From Ruania alba (GTDB lineage Bacteria; Actinomycetota; Actinomycetes; Actinomycetales; Beutenbergiaceae): a stretch of 64,000 bases of DNA. Under the pieces are notes generated by a model. The model saw only the letters and a program-made list of their open reading frames with translations, had not been told where the DNA came from and ran no database searches. The position numbers and the translations under genes were made by a program. The stretch's first letter is position 1. Each line of letters opens with the position of its first letter. The stretch lies in NCBI RefSeq assembly GCF_900105765.1, contig NZ_FNTX01000001.1, positions 1,584,387 to 1,648,386 of the forward strand, given 5' to 3'. Positions 8,983 to 17,954 of the stretch are shown piece by piece.

Positions 8983-9930
8983 GTGACCACGAACATGTCG
9001 TATCGCCAGCTCGGTTCGTCGGGCCTGACCGTCTCGACGGTCGGCCTCGGATGCAACACTCTAGGGGCAACAGTGGCCGCGGGGGACGTTCCGTCCGTAG
9101 TGAATGCTGCCGTTGAGGCCGGTGTCACATTATTCGACACCGCAGACGTGTATACCCGGGGTCGGAGCGAGGAACTGCTCGGCCAGGCGCTGGCAGGCAG
9201 GCGTGACGACGTGGTGATCGCCACCAAGTTCGGGATGGACACCGGTGGGCTGAACGGACCGGACTGGGGCGTACGCGGATCTCGCCGGTACATCCGCAAG
9301 GCGGTGGAAGGCTCGTTGCGACGCCTCGGCACCGACCACATCGACCTGTACCAGATGCACGCCCCGGACCCCGTCACGCCGATCGAGGAAACGCTCGCAG
9401 CACTGCACGAGCTGGTCACCGAGGGCAAGGTGCGCTACGTCGGGTCCTCCAACTTCGCAGCCTGGCAGGTGGTGGACGCCGATTGGAGCGCGCGCACCGG
9501 CGGCTACACCCCGATGGTGTCGGCCCAGAACGAGTACAACCTGCTCAACCGCGGGATCGAGCGCGAGCTGGTGCCCGCCGTCGAGAATGTGGGCGCTTCG
9601 ATCCTGCCGTACTACCCGATCGCGTCCGGGCTGCTTACCGGGAAGTACCGCCGTGGTGCGGGCGCTCCGGCGGGCACCCGGTTGGAGCGCCGTCCGGAAC
9701 GGATCGAGGCGGCTGACTTCGACCGGATCGAGGCACTCGAGGCGTTCGCCTCGGCTCGTGACCTCACGCTGCTGCAGGTGGCGATCGGGTGGCTCGCGGC
9801 TCAGCCGGCGGTGGCGTCGGTGATTGCCGGTGCCTCCCGGCCTGATCAGGTGCGGTCCAACGTAGCCGCCGCGCAGTGGGAGCCCACGGCCGCGGATCTG
9901 GTGGAGCTGGAGGAGATCGCCCCTGCCTGA
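8983..9930 (+). CDS. Aldo/keto reductase
   Basis: A 315-residue NADPH-dependent oxidoreductase with a TIM-barrel fold. The catalytic tetrad is visible: Asp and Tyr in LFDTADVYTRG, Lys in IATKFG, and His in YQMHAPDP. GSSNFAAWQ and SGLLTGKYRRG are typical of the YajO/YghZ-like branch with the NADP-binding GASRPDQV near the C-terminus. It reduces carbonyls to alcohols; the physiological substrate is unknown. GTG at 8983 has no clear ribosome-binding site, so the mRNA may be leaderless. The methyltransferase gene follows 10 bases downstream, probably co-transcribed. Confidence 0.87.
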   Translation: MTTNMSYRQLGSSGLTVSTVGLGCNTLGATVAAGDVPSVVNAAVEAGVTLFDTADVYTRGRSEELLGQALAGRRDDVVIATKFGMDTGGLNGPDWGVRGSRRYIRKAVEGSLRRLGTDHIDLYQMHAPDPVTPIEETLAALHELVTEGKVRYVGSSNFAAWQVVDADWSARTGGYTPMVSAQNEYNLLNRGIERELVPAVENVGASILPYYPIASGLLTGKYRRGAGAPAGTRLERRPERIEAADFDRIEALEAFASARDLTLLQVAIGWLAAQPAVASVIAGASRPDQVRSNVAAAQWEPTAADLVELEEIAPA

Positions 9931-9940
9931 CGGCGCCGAG

Positions 9941-10690
9941 GTGCCACTGGTAGCCCGCCTGCGGGCAGCGGGGTGCGTCTTCGCCGAGGACGAGGCCGCG
10001 CTGCTGGTGGCGACCGCCGCAGGGGAGAGGCTCGAACGCCTGGTGCGGCGTCGCATCGGTGGGGAACCGCTGGAGACCGTGCTCGGTTGGGTGGAGTTCG
10101 GTGGCCTGCGGCTGAGCATGGCGCCCGGGGTGTTCGTGCCTCGAGCGCGCACCATGTACTTGGTGGAGGTGGCGGCCGCGCTGGCACCACGCGGTGGCCA
10201 GGTCGCGGACGTGTGCTGCGGGATCGGGGCCGTCGCGGCACTGCTGCGGGTGCGACGCCCCGACGTGGGGCTCCGTGCGGCAGATATCGATCCACGTGCC
10301 ACCCGGTGCGCGCAGCGCAACCTGGACTCGGTCCCGGTCTACACCGGTGACTTGTTGGAGCCTCTGCCAGCCGCCGATCGCGGCCGTCTCGACGTCGTGG
10401 TGGCGAACACCCCGTACGTCCCGACAGACGAGCTGGCCATGATGCCGAGGGAGGCGCGCGACCACGAGCCTGCGTTCGCGCTTGACGGTGGCGCCGACGG
10501 TCTCGCCGTGCAACGGCGCCTCGCCGCCGCGGCCCACTCCTGGGTGGTACCGGGCGGCACGGTGCTCACCGAGATCGCCGGAGCCCAGGAAGCCCCCGCA
10601 CGGGCTGTCTTCGAGGCTGCCGGGTGGGCAGTCCGACTGCGACCCTCGGAGCAGTGGGGGAGCACGGTCGTGGTGGCCACCCGGGACTGA
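9941..10690 (+). CDS. PrmC-like protein-(glutamine-N5) methyltransferase paralog
   Basis: A 249-residue class I SAM-dependent methyltransferase related to PrmC/HemK. An N-terminal helical part (RRIGGEPLETVLGW) precedes the SAM site (VADVCCGIGAVAALL) and the substrate motif NTPYVP. Bona fide PrmC has NPPY; the Thr in place of the first Pro marks the actinobacterial PrmC-related subfamily whose target protein is unknown. The chromosome should carry a separate true prmC near prfA. GTG at 9941 starts 10 bases after the aldo/keto reductase stop. Confidence 0.8.
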   Translation: MPLVARLRAAGCVFAEDEAALLVATAAGERLERLVRRRIGGEPLETVLGWVEFGGLRLSMAPGVFVPRARTMYLVEVAAALAPRGGQVADVCCGIGAVAALLRVRRPDVGLRAADIDPRATRCAQRNLDSVPVYTGDLLEPLPAADRGRLDVVVANTPYVPTDELAMMPREARDHEPAFALDGGADGLAVQRRLAAAAHSWVVPGGTVLTEIAGAQEAPARAVFEAAGWAVRLRPSEQWGSTVVVATRD

Positions 10691-10694
10691 TGCC

Positions 10695-11138
10695 TCAGCC
10701 CAGGCGCACGGTCCCGTCCGCGTCCACCGACCAGCCCGGGTTGTGGGCGATCTCCCAGATCACTCCGTTCGGATCGACCACATGAGCGTGGAAGATGCCG
10801 CCGAACGCCCCAGGCTCGGGCTCGGTGATCACCTCACCACCGGCCGCGCGCATCGTGGCGACCGTCTCACGGACCGCATCCTCACTGCCGACGTTGTGCG
10901 CCAGGGTGACACCGGACGGTTCGCTCACCGTGCGGCCCCGCAGCAGGTCCTCGTCGAACTTCTCCGCGTCGAACAGCCCGAGCAAGAGCCCCGGGGCGAT
11001 CTGGAAGAACAGGATCTCGTCCGGCACGTCCAGCACGGCAGTCCAGCCGAGCCCGTCGACGTAGAAACGCCGGGCGGCATCCAGATCACGCGTGGCGAGG
11101 GTGAGGAAGTGGACGTTCTGCCCCATACCGTCGCTCAT
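10695..11138 (-). CDS. VOC superfamily (glyoxalase-like) protein
   Basis: A 147-residue protein with two beta-alpha-beta-beta-beta modules of the vicinal oxygen chelate fold: [20 protein letters not shown] at the start and [20 protein letters not shown] at the end. The metal-ligand Glu in IWEIAHNP is retained. Function could be glyoxalase-like, dioxygenase or antibiotic binding; no neighbour decides. It converges with the PrmC-like gene, with only 4 bases between the stops. Confidence 0.8.
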   Translation of the reverse strand: MSDGMGQNVHFLTLATRDLDAARRFYVDGLGWTAVLDVPDEILFFQIAPGLLLGLFDAEKFDEDLLRGRTVSEPSGVTLAHNVGSEDAVRETVATMRAAGGEVITEPEPGAFGGIFHAHVVDPNGVIWEIAHNPGWSVDADGTVRLG

Positions 11139-11235
11139 CCGGCTCCTCCAGCCAGCTCGGTCTTGCGCATGCTCTCCACCCCATCGTCAGTGGGAACCGG
11201 GTGGCTCCCGTGCTGTGCCAGTCAAAGCGAGCGTA

Positions 11236-11249
11236 TCGGCGTACGCCGA
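11236..11249. promoter_or_regulatory. Perfect 14-bp palindrome upstream of ynfA
   Basis: TCGGCGTACGCCGA is a perfect self-complementary sequence 40 bases before the ATG of the YnfA-type gene and about 100 bases from the divergent VOC gene. It could be an operator for either; palindromes of this length also arise by chance in GC-rich DNA. Confidence 0.3.
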
Positions 11250-11289
11250 CATCCGGCTCAGCCCCAGCGCTGCTGCCAGACTGGCGCCT

Positions 11290-11625
11290 ATGGACACGCT
11301 ACGGTCGATCGCCCTGTTCGTGGCCGCCGCATTCGCCGAGATCGGTGGGGCGTGGCTCGTCTGGCAAGGGGTGCGCGAGCATCGCGGTTGGATCTGGATC
11401 GGTGCCGGCGTGATCGCGCTCGGCCTGTACGGACTGATCGCCACCCTGCAACCGGACGCTCACTTCGGGCGCATCCTCGCCGCCTACGGTGGCGTGTTCG
11501 TCGCCGGCTCCCTCACCTGGGGCATGGTGATGGACGGCTACCGCCCAGACCGGTTCGACGTGATCGGCGCCCTGGTGTGCCTGGTGGGGGTCGCCGTCAT
11601 CATGTACGCACCGAGACCGGAGTAG
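11290..11625 (+). CDS. YnfA/UPF0060 family small membrane protein
   Basis: A 111-residue protein with four predicted membrane helices, matching the UPF0060 family over its full length ([44 protein letters not shown], and a C-terminal [12 protein letters not shown]). The fold resembles the EmrE/SMR drug-exporter family, and some members are described as efflux-type transporters, but function here is unproven. ATG at 11290 gives the canonical N-terminus; the longer open frame upstream is not used. Confidence 0.87.
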   Translation: MDTLRSIALFVAAAFAEIGGAWLVWQGVREHRGWIWIGAGVIALGLYGLIATLQPDAHFGRILAAYGGVFVAGSLTWGMVMDGYRPDRFDVIGALVCLVGVAVIMYAPRPE

Positions 11626-11743
11626 GCACAGTCCAGGACTCTCCCGAACCCGAACACCGGTTCCCGGGGCGACGACGACGGCACCCCACTGCCGCCGTCA
11701 CTCTGAAGGCGCAGGCGCCACCTGCGGGGGCCATCAACTCCTT

Positions 11744-14593
11744 CTATGGGGTCATCTCCAACACCGCCTGCACGGTGGATCCATCGGTCTCGGCGAGGTC
11801 GATTCCGAGTGTGATCGGTTGCATGCTCTCGACCCGGATGCGGTCGTCGGTGTCGATCACGCGTTGGGCGGCCCTGGGGAGCCTCAACTGGATCGTGCTC
11901 TCGCCGGTCCGCACTCGCCGCAAGCGCACGGCGTCTGCGACGACGAAGGTCCGGTCCGCACCGGAGGCCTCGGCGTCGTTGACCACGAGCTCGACGTACT
12001 CCGCACCGTCGCCGGTGAACGCCAGTTCGCTGATGCCGGTGACCCAGGCACCACCCGTTGCCTGCTGATCGATCGAGAAGGTGGTGACCTGGCCGCCGTG
12101 GTGCACCCGGTAGGACGCGGCGGCTGAGCGCTTGTCGTCCCCTTCGGGTAGCCACACCTCGACGGTGTATGACCCGGGGTCGAGGGAGCCGGGGTTCCAA
12201 CGGGCCACCGGAGCGTCCTGGCCGGGCTCGGCGAAGGCGTAATCGCGCCCGTGGTAGCCGGACAGGTGCCTTGATGTTCTCCAGGACGCTCGCGGCTCGA
12301 GCTCCGCGACGCTGTTGTCGATGGTGATCGCTCCATGGGTCGGATCGGCCACCGCGACGGTGATCTGCGAACCGTCCTGCACGATCAGCACCGAGGCCGA
12401 TCCGGTGCACGTCACCCCGTTGACGGCGGGCGCACCGGAATGCCAGAAGTTCGCGCCCAAGGTGCCACCTCGCCGGACCGCCTGAATGTCCGCCGTGTTG
12501 GCGATCACCTCCAGATCGGGTCTGCGGGCGTACCGGCGCACGGTGTCGGCGTCGGCGCCGGGGAGGAGGGTGTAAGCGTAGGTCGCATCGCTCGGATCGG
12601 TGCCGTGATCGAACCATAACGTCAGATACTCGTCAGTGATCGGGGTGTCGTCGACGTAGGACGAGTTCGTGTTGACGGCGGCCCAGGAGTCGATCCGGGA
12701 CTCCCGTTTGGCGTGCACGGCGCTGGCGTCGGTGAAGACGTATCCGATCCCGGAGGTGGCCGTCGAGCCGGTCAGGTGTGCCCAGCTCGGGTTGTCGACC
12801 ACTGTCTCCCAGTCGTCAGTGCCCTGGTCGGCGCCGTCGAGCACGAAGCGTTGTCCGGCTTCGACCAGGCGGCGGTTCTCCGCGATCGACTCGACCACTT
12901 GTCCCGACGAGGAGGTGATCCCGGCGCCGAGCACCGCGATCTGGTCGTCGAACATGAACCAGGACTTCATCCCGGTGGGTGCGCTCTGCCAGTCCGACTC
13001 GGAGAACGTACGGAACTCCATGCCGGACACCCCGAGGGTCCCGATCGACACGCCCCCGACCCGGCTCTTGTCGCTGAGGTGGTTCGATCCGGAGCCCGGC
13101 GCAAGTTCCCCGACCGGGACGGTCGTTCCCGGCAGTCGCGTGTGATCGACCGTGGCCCAGAATCCCTCGTCGTAGTGGGCGAGGTCATCGTTGTAGAGGT
13201 ACTGCATGCCGCTGCCGGTGTGCCACCCGCGGAGGTTCTCGTCATTGATCGACTCGTAGGTGTAGATCCGCGACGACGACATGGCCAAGGCGAAGGTGAA
13301 ACCGGGCCGGCGGTGCACCACCCGGTCCATGTTGGGGTACTGCTTGTTCCGCATCACCGGAGCTTCGGGCCTGATCGTCGAATCATCGGCGATCCGGACG
13401 GCCTCCGTGATCGAGCTCAGCTCCGTAGTGTCGAACAGGTTCCCCACGTGGTCCTCGGCGATGGCGTGTCGCACTACGCCACGCAGGTGCTCTGCCCGCT
13501 CCGGGTCGGCGCTGTGGGCCAGCCACATCAGCGACAGCAAGGCGGTCTGCCCCGCGTCGTGGTCGGAGCTGCTCCGCCGGGAGATGGAGCGGCCACGCAC
13601 TGCGCTCATGAACGCGCCCAGGTGCAACCATGGCTCGAATCCGTCCTCGACCCACCACAGAAGGTTGGCCAGGCCCTCCCCGCGCAACGCCCAGGGTGAG
13701 TCGGCCAGCAGGAACAGCAGACGCGACATCGACTTCAGCATGGCCCGGCCGTAGCCGCCCGTGTACGGATGGTGACGATGCTGAATGAAGGAACCGTCGG
13801 TGTAGAAGCCGTCACCGGCGGTGACGATCTCCAGCGCGCCCGGGACGGCGTCCCGCGCCATGGTCAGCTTCGTGCTGTCCTCGACGAGCGCGGCCCGGGT
13901 GGCGATGATCTGGCACTGCCAGATCAGGTTCGCACCGGTCATCGTGGGTTCGGGGACCATGAAATCCACCACGCCCATGTACTTGCCGAGACGCTCGGCG
14001 TCGAGCTGGTCGAGAATCAGCAGCACCGCCGGGGTCAACGCCAGCGGTGCACCGATCTCCCAGTTGTACCAATTGCCGGGCCGGGGCCGTACGAAGGATT
14101 CGTTGTACTTGTGCTCGTACATCCAGTCCAGGCCGTCGACGATCGCCTCGAGCAGCTCGGGGTCACCCTGGCGGGCGGCTCCACGGGTCGCGTACGCGAG
14201 CGCCAGCTGCCGGAGCCGTTCATAGGTCTGCCGCAAGTGGATGGACTGTCTCCGGGGCGTCCCGGTGAAGTCGCGGTCGGACCACAGGAACGTGCGACCC
14301 GCCGACCGGTCCATGCTGGGGAGGTGTCGCTCGACGGCTCGGTCGAGCCGGTCCAGCACCACGCGGACCTCCGGCAGCTCCGGGTCGAGTTCGTCCCCGC
14401 CGGTGAGCATGTCCCGCCAGCGCGAACGCACACCCGCGAAATCCTCCGGTGTCTCGGCCGCGGCCGGCACAGTGGTGTTGCCGGCGATCCAGATGCCTGA
14501 TGCCGCCGCGCCGCTGAGTTGAAGCAGACGTCGCCGCGAGAACGGAACGTCGACGGGGTGACTCGAGTGATCCTGCGTTCGTCGTGGCCGCAT
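11744..14593 (-). CDS. Secreted polysaccharide lyase family 8 (hyaluronate/chondroitin/xanthan lyase-like)
   Basis: A 949-residue secreted lyase. ATG at 14593 is chosen over GTG at 14599 because GGAGG lies 7 bases upstream. The signal peptide has a twin-arginine motif (SRRRLLQLSG) and an AAA cleavage region near residue 46. The alpha/alpha toroid carries the PL8 landmarks: NWYNWEIG (174-181) and, in family spacing, catalytic Asn222 (TGANL), His272 and Tyr281 (IQHRHHPYTGGYG) and Arg335 (VRGRSISRR). PL8 enzymes cleave uronic-acid-containing polysaccharides by beta-elimination. After the beta-sandwich domains, residues ~790-880 resemble a golvesin/Xly-type carbohydrate-binding module (YTVEVWLPEG, ADAVRLRRV). 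It is the last gene of the ROK-importer operon; exact substrate is not determined. Confidence 0.9.
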   Translation of the reverse strand: MRPRRTQDHSSHPVDVPFSRRRLLQLSGAAASGIWIAGNTTVPAAAETPEDFAGVRSRWRDMLTGGDELDPELPEVRVVLDRLDRAVERHLPSMDRSAGRTFLWSDRDFTGTPRRQSIHLRQTYERLRQLALAYATRGAARQGDPELLEAIVDGLDWMYEHKYNESFVRPRPGNWYNWEIGAPLALTPAVLLILDQLDAERLGKYMGVVDFMVPEPTMTGANLIWQCQIIATRAALVEDSTKLTMARDAVPGALEIVTAGDGFYTDGSFIQHRHHPYTGGYGRAMLKSMSRLLFLLADSPWALRGEGLANLLWWVEDGFEPWLHLGAFMSAVRGRSISRRSSSDHDAGQTALLSLMWLAHSADPERAEHLRGVVRHAIAEDHVGNLFDTTELSSITEAVRIADDSTIRPEAPVMRNKQYPNMDRVVHRRPGFTFALAMSSSRIYTYESINDENLRGWHTGSGMQYLYNDDLAHYDEGFWATVDHTRLPGTTVPVGELAPGSGSNHLSDKSRVGGVSIGTLGVSGMEFRTFSESDWQSAPTGMKSWFMFDDQIAVLGAGITSSSGQVVESIAENRRLVEAGQRFVLDGADQGTDDWETVVDNPSWAHLTGSTATSGIGYVFTDASAVHAKRESRIDSWAAVNTNSSYVDDTPITDEYLTLWFDHGTDPSDATYAYTLLPGADADTVRRYARRPDLEVIANTADIQAVRRGGTLGANFWHSGAPAVNGVTCTGSASVLIVQDGSQITVAVADPTHGAITIDNSVAELEPRASWRTSRHLSGYHGRDYAFAEPGQDAPVARWNPGSLDPGSYTVEVWLPEGDDKRSAAASYRVHHGGQVTTFSIDQQATGGAWVTGISELAFTGDGAEYVELVVNDAEASGADRTFVVADAVRLRRVRTGESTIQLRLPRAAQRVIDTDDRIRVESMQPITLGIDLAETDGSTVQAVLEMTP

Positions 14594-14629
14594 TGCCACA
14601 CCTCCATGGTGGGTAGGTTTCTCTGGAAC

Positions 14630-15538
14630 TTATTGCTTGACGGCCCCAGCGACGGCTTCGACGAAGTGCCGCTGCAGCACGATGAAGACGATCACCAGCG
14701 GGGCCAGGGAGATGACCGCGGCGGCCGCCATACCGGTGTGATCGGTGTAGTTCTGGCTCACGAAGCCGACCATCCCGACCGCCAGGGGTCGCAGGTCCGG
14801 CTGGCTCAGCGTGAAGACCAGGGGGAGCAGGAACGCATTCCAGGCGGTCAGGAACTGCAGTAGCGCCACGGTGGCGGTGACCGGCCTGCACAGCGGCAGG
14901 ATGATCTGGAAGAACGTCCGGATCGGTCCGGCTCCGTCGATCGTGGCCGATTCCTCCAGCTCCCTGGGCAGAGACCGGAAGTACGCGGCGTACAGCAGCA
15001 GGGCCGGCACGTGCCCGCCCGCGCCGAGCCCGAGGATCATCCCCAGGTGCGTGTTGAGCAGCCCGAGCGAGTCGGTGATCTGGGTGATCGAGATGATCGT
15101 GTACCCCTCGGGCAGGAAGAACGTGGCGATCAGGACGCCGATGATCACCTTCCGGCCCATGAAGCTGAACCGACCGAGCACGTAGCCGGCGAGCGCACTG
15201 CGGATCACGACCAGCGCCACCGACCCGACGGTCACGATGATCGAGTTGATCATGTAGACGGAGAAACCGCCGTCGGTCCAGGCCCGGACGTAGTTCTCCC
15301 ATTGGGGTGCATCCGGCATCAGGTTCAGGCCCTTGCCGAACAGCTCGAGCGGGGTCTTCAACGACGCCGAGAGCAGCCAGCCGAACGGGTACACCCAGAA
15401 GAAGCACAGCACCGCCAGCCCCGCGGTGATGAGCCACGCGGTGAGGTCTCGGCGGCTGAACCGCCGCCGGGTGCGTCCAGGAGGTCGGGACGCCTTGACG
15501 GGCGCCGCTACCGGGCGCGAGACGGAGGGGGCGCTCAT
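14630..15538 (-). CDS. Carbohydrate ABC transporter permease, MalG type
   Basis: A 302-residue membrane protein with six predicted helices and the EAA loop typical of MalG-like permeases (LPRELEESATIDGAGPIRTF). Together with the upstream MalF-type permease it forms the channel that imports glycan fragments delivered by the solute-binding lipoprotein. ATG at 15538 shares one base with the upstream stop (TGATG), indicating translational coupling. The C-terminus ends RHFVEAVAGAVKQ, usual for the family. No ATPase gene accompanies it, suggesting a shared MsiK-like ATPase elsewhere. Confidence 0.9.
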   Translation of the reverse strand: MSAPSVSRPVAAPVKASRPPGRTRRRFSRRDLTAWLITAGLAVLCFFWVYPFGWLLSASLKTPLELFGKGLNLMPDAPQWENYVRAWTDGGFSVYMINSIIVTVGSVALVVIRSALAGYVLGRFSFMGRKVIIGVLIATFFLPEGYTIISITQITDSLGLLNTHLGMILGLGAGGHVPALLLYAAYFRSLPRELEESATIDGAGPIRTFFQIILPLCRPVTATVALLQFLTAWNAFLLPLVFTLSQPDLRPLAVGMVGFVSQNYTDHTGMAAAAVISLAPLVIVFIVLQRHFVEAVAGAVKQ

Positions 15539-16503
15539 CAGCTGGCCAGCTTTCGTCGTGCGGCACGGGCACCCACGGCCTGGAGCACCGCGATGACGGC
15601 CGTGGTGAGGCCGAACAGCACTGCGGCTGCGGACGCGTACCCGAGCTGCGGCACAGTCGCCTCGAAGGCCGTCCGATAGATGAAGATCTCGATCACTTCG
15701 CTGGAAAAGGTCGGTCCGCCGCCGGTCATGGTGAGCATCAGGTCGAACACGTTGAACGCGGCCACCGCGTCGATCAGGGTGATGATGATGAGGAAGGGCA
15801 CCAGCATCGGGATGGTGATGTGCCGGAACTCCTGCCACGCGTTCGCGCCGTCGAGGCGTGCTGCCTCGTACAGCTCCTCGGGGATCGTCTGGAGCGCGGC
15901 GAGCCAGTAGATCATCGTGATGCCGACCCATTTCCACACCCAGACGCCGATCCCGGCGTACAGGGAGGTGCTGGGGTTCCCGAGGAAGTCGACGGGCCGG
16001 TCGAAGATCCCCACACCAGTCAGGAAGAGGTTGACGGGTCCGGTCGCGTCCAGCACCAGGGTGTAGACCATGCCGATGATGGCCCCCGTGGTGACCACGG
16101 GCAGGAAGAAGAGGGTACGGAAGCCGGTGCGGAACTTGATGGTCTTCTTGTTCAGCAGGTAGGCGAGCAGCAGGCCGAGGCCGACGCGCAGCGGGACCCC
16201 GATCAGCAGGAAGATGAAGCTGTTCACGAAGGCGTTCCAGAACAGGGAGTCGGCGACGAGCCGTTCGTAGTTCGCCAGGCCGATGAACGTCCCGCGCAAC
16301 GCGAACCCGGGCCAGTCCAGGAACGAATACCACCAGCTCGCGACGAGCGGATATACCGTGTAAAGCCCGTAGCCGACGATGGTGGGCAGCAGGAAGAGGT
16401 AGATCCACCAGTCCCGCCGCACCCGGCGCCAGCGGCCGCCGCGTCCCTCGCTGCCCCGGGGTGGGGCAGCGATCGCCGCGGGGCCGGCGTCAGGCGTAGT
16501 CAT
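15538..16503 (-). CDS. Carbohydrate ABC transporter permease, MalF type
   Basis: A 321-residue inner-membrane permease with six predicted helices (from WWIYLFLLPTIVGYGLYTVY onward) and the EAA loop IPEELYEAARLDGANAWQEF. It pairs with the MalG-type protein encoded immediately downstream. ATG at 16503 lies inside the 3' end of the solute-binding protein gene (14-base overlap). An upstream frame start at 16602 would add a low-complexity Arg-rich stretch and is rejected. Confidence 0.9.
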   Translation of the reverse strand: MTTPDAGPAAIAAPPRGSEGRGGRWRRVRRDWWIYLFLLPTIVGYGLYTVYPLVASWWYSFLDWPGFALRGTFIGLANYERLVADSLFWNAFVNSFIFLLIGVPLRVGLGLLLAYLLNKKTIKFRTGFRTLFFLPVVTTGAIIGMVYTLVLDATGPVNLFLTGVGIFDRPVDFLGNPSTSLYAGIGVWVWKWVGITMIYWLAALQTIPEELYEAARLDGANAWQEFRHITIPMLVPFLIIITLIDAVAAFNVFDLMLTMTGGGPTFSSEVIEIFIYRTAFEATVPQLGYASAAAVLFGLTTAVIAVLQAVGARAARRKLAS

Positions 16504-17953
16504 CTGCGGTGAAGTCGTTCGCCGGCGCCCAGTTGGAGAAGACCCAGTCCTCCACGCTGACCTCCTCGCCCGCGGAGGTGGCGGCCTCGATCGCCCGGTC
16601 ACGCTCGGCGCTGATGGCTGAGGTGTACTCGGTCAACGCACCGCGCCAGTCGTCGATGGTGCCGGTCAGTGCGCCCTGCAGGATCTCACCCGGGTTGGGG
16701 TTGATGCCCTGCATCTGGCTGACAACCTGGACCGCAGCGGGATTGCGCGCTTCCGGAGCGGGAGCGTATCGGCCTTCCTCGAGCAGGTTCTGCAGGTTCC
16801 TCCGGTACGGCTCCAGGACATCCGCGGCCTCGATGGCTGTCTCGTCGACGGGCGGTGCCGCCATCGCGTTCACCATCGCCACGAAGGTGTCCTCAGACGC
16901 GAAGGCGGCGATCGCCGTCGCCGCATCGCCCGGGCGCTGGGACGCGCTGGAGATCCAGAACTCGCCTGCCGGTGGCGGGAAGTGCACCGCCGACGGCGCA
17001 CCGTCGGGTCCGGGCATCCGCCAGCAGTCGAATCCCTGCTCCAGCAGCTCGGGGTAGTTCTTCGTGACAGTGCCGGGCACCCACGGGCCGTGCCAGTGGA
17101 TGTGCGCCTCACCGGCTGCCCAGCGCTGAGCGGCGTCCTCGGGACCCATCGAGCCGAGCGAGGGATGGAAGACCCCGTCGCTGTGCAGCGCGAGCAGGAA
17201 CTCCATCGCATCGATGAACGGTTGCGAGTCGAAGACGTACTCGCCGGTCGAATAGTCGACCCCGCCGACATGGGTCGCGCCGGCGGCCGAGGCGAGCTCA
17301 TGGAGTTTGAGGTTCAAATAGTTGGGGCCCTGGCCCGCGAAGGCGATCGCGTACATATCGTCCCGGGTGATGTCCCGAGCGATCCTGCGGAAGCCGTCCC
17401 AGCTGCGGGCATCGTCCGGATCGACGTCCACCGGCAGCCGGTCGGTGACCACCCACGGTGTCTGTTCGTGCGATCGGCCGTCGTCGAGGGGGAACGAGTA
17501 CACCTTGCCGTCGAAGACGTGGATCCCCTCGACCAAGCGGTCCGCCACAGCGGTTCCAGCGAGGTCGACGTGGTCGCTGAGCGGCTGGAACCAGCCTTCC
17601 TGGACCAGCACGCTCACGGGACCCAGATTGGGGTGCGCGGTGTGCACATCCGGCATCTGATCGCTGCGACGCCCCAGCTGGAGAGCGGTGACGAGCTCGC
17701 TCGCCGGGTACTCCTCGCGTTCGACGGCGAGTCCTGGGTTCTCCTCCATCGCGCGCTCGAGCGTCGGCGTGATCCACAGACCACTCTTGTGGTCCCACCA
17801 GGTGATGGCGCCGGAATCCCCGTCGGTACCGGATGGCGGCGCGTCCGGGTCGCCGGACCCGGTACAGGAGGAGAGCAGCGGAGCACCGACCGTGGCGCCG
17901 CCCAGGGCCAGCAGCTGTCGCCTGCTCAACCCACGTGATCGTGTCTTGCCCAT
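16490..17953 (-). CDS. Extracellular solute-binding lipoprotein (ABC importer), Tat-type signal
   Basis: A 487-residue family 1 binding protein. The N-terminus has both a twin-arginine motif (LSRRQLLALGG, residues 9-19) and a lipobox (LLSSC, lipidated Cys30), so it is probably exported folded by Tat and then anchored to the membrane. The mature part has the ITWWDHKSG opening of sugar-binding proteins. ATG at 17953 has AGAGGAG 8 bases upstream, and the ROK gene stops one base before it. Its ligand is predicted to be the oligosaccharide released by the PL8 lyase at the end of the operon. This is inference from context. Confidence 0.88.
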   Translation of the reverse strand: MGKTRSRGLSRRQLLALGGATVGAPLLSSCTGSGDPDAPPSGTDGDSGAITWWDHKSGLWITPTLERAMEENPGLAVEREEYPASELVTALQLGRRSDQMPDVHTAHPNLGPVSVLVQEGWFQPLSDHVDLAGTAVADRLVEGIHVFDGKVYSFPLDDGRSHEQTPWVVTDRLPVDVDPDDARSWDGFRRIARDITRDDMYAIAFAGQGPNYLNLKLHELASAAGATHVGGVDYSTGEYVFDSQPFIDAMEFLLALHSDGVFHPSLGSMGPEDAAQRWAAGEAHIHWHGPWVPGTVTKNYPELLEQGFDCWRMPGPDGAPSAVHFPPPAGEFWISSASQRPGDAATAIAAFASEDTFVAMVNAMAAPPVDETAIEAADVLEPYRRNLQNLLEEGRYAPAPEARNPAAVQVVSQMQGINPNPGEILQGALTGTIDDWRGALTEYTSAISAERDRAIEAATSAGEEVSVEDWVFSNWAPANDFTADDYA

Positions 17954-17954
17954 G

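Noticed and set aside
12713-13699. 328-codon plus-strand frame inside the PL8 gene region
   Set aside because: Lies opposite the PL8 catalytic domain and shows no motif.
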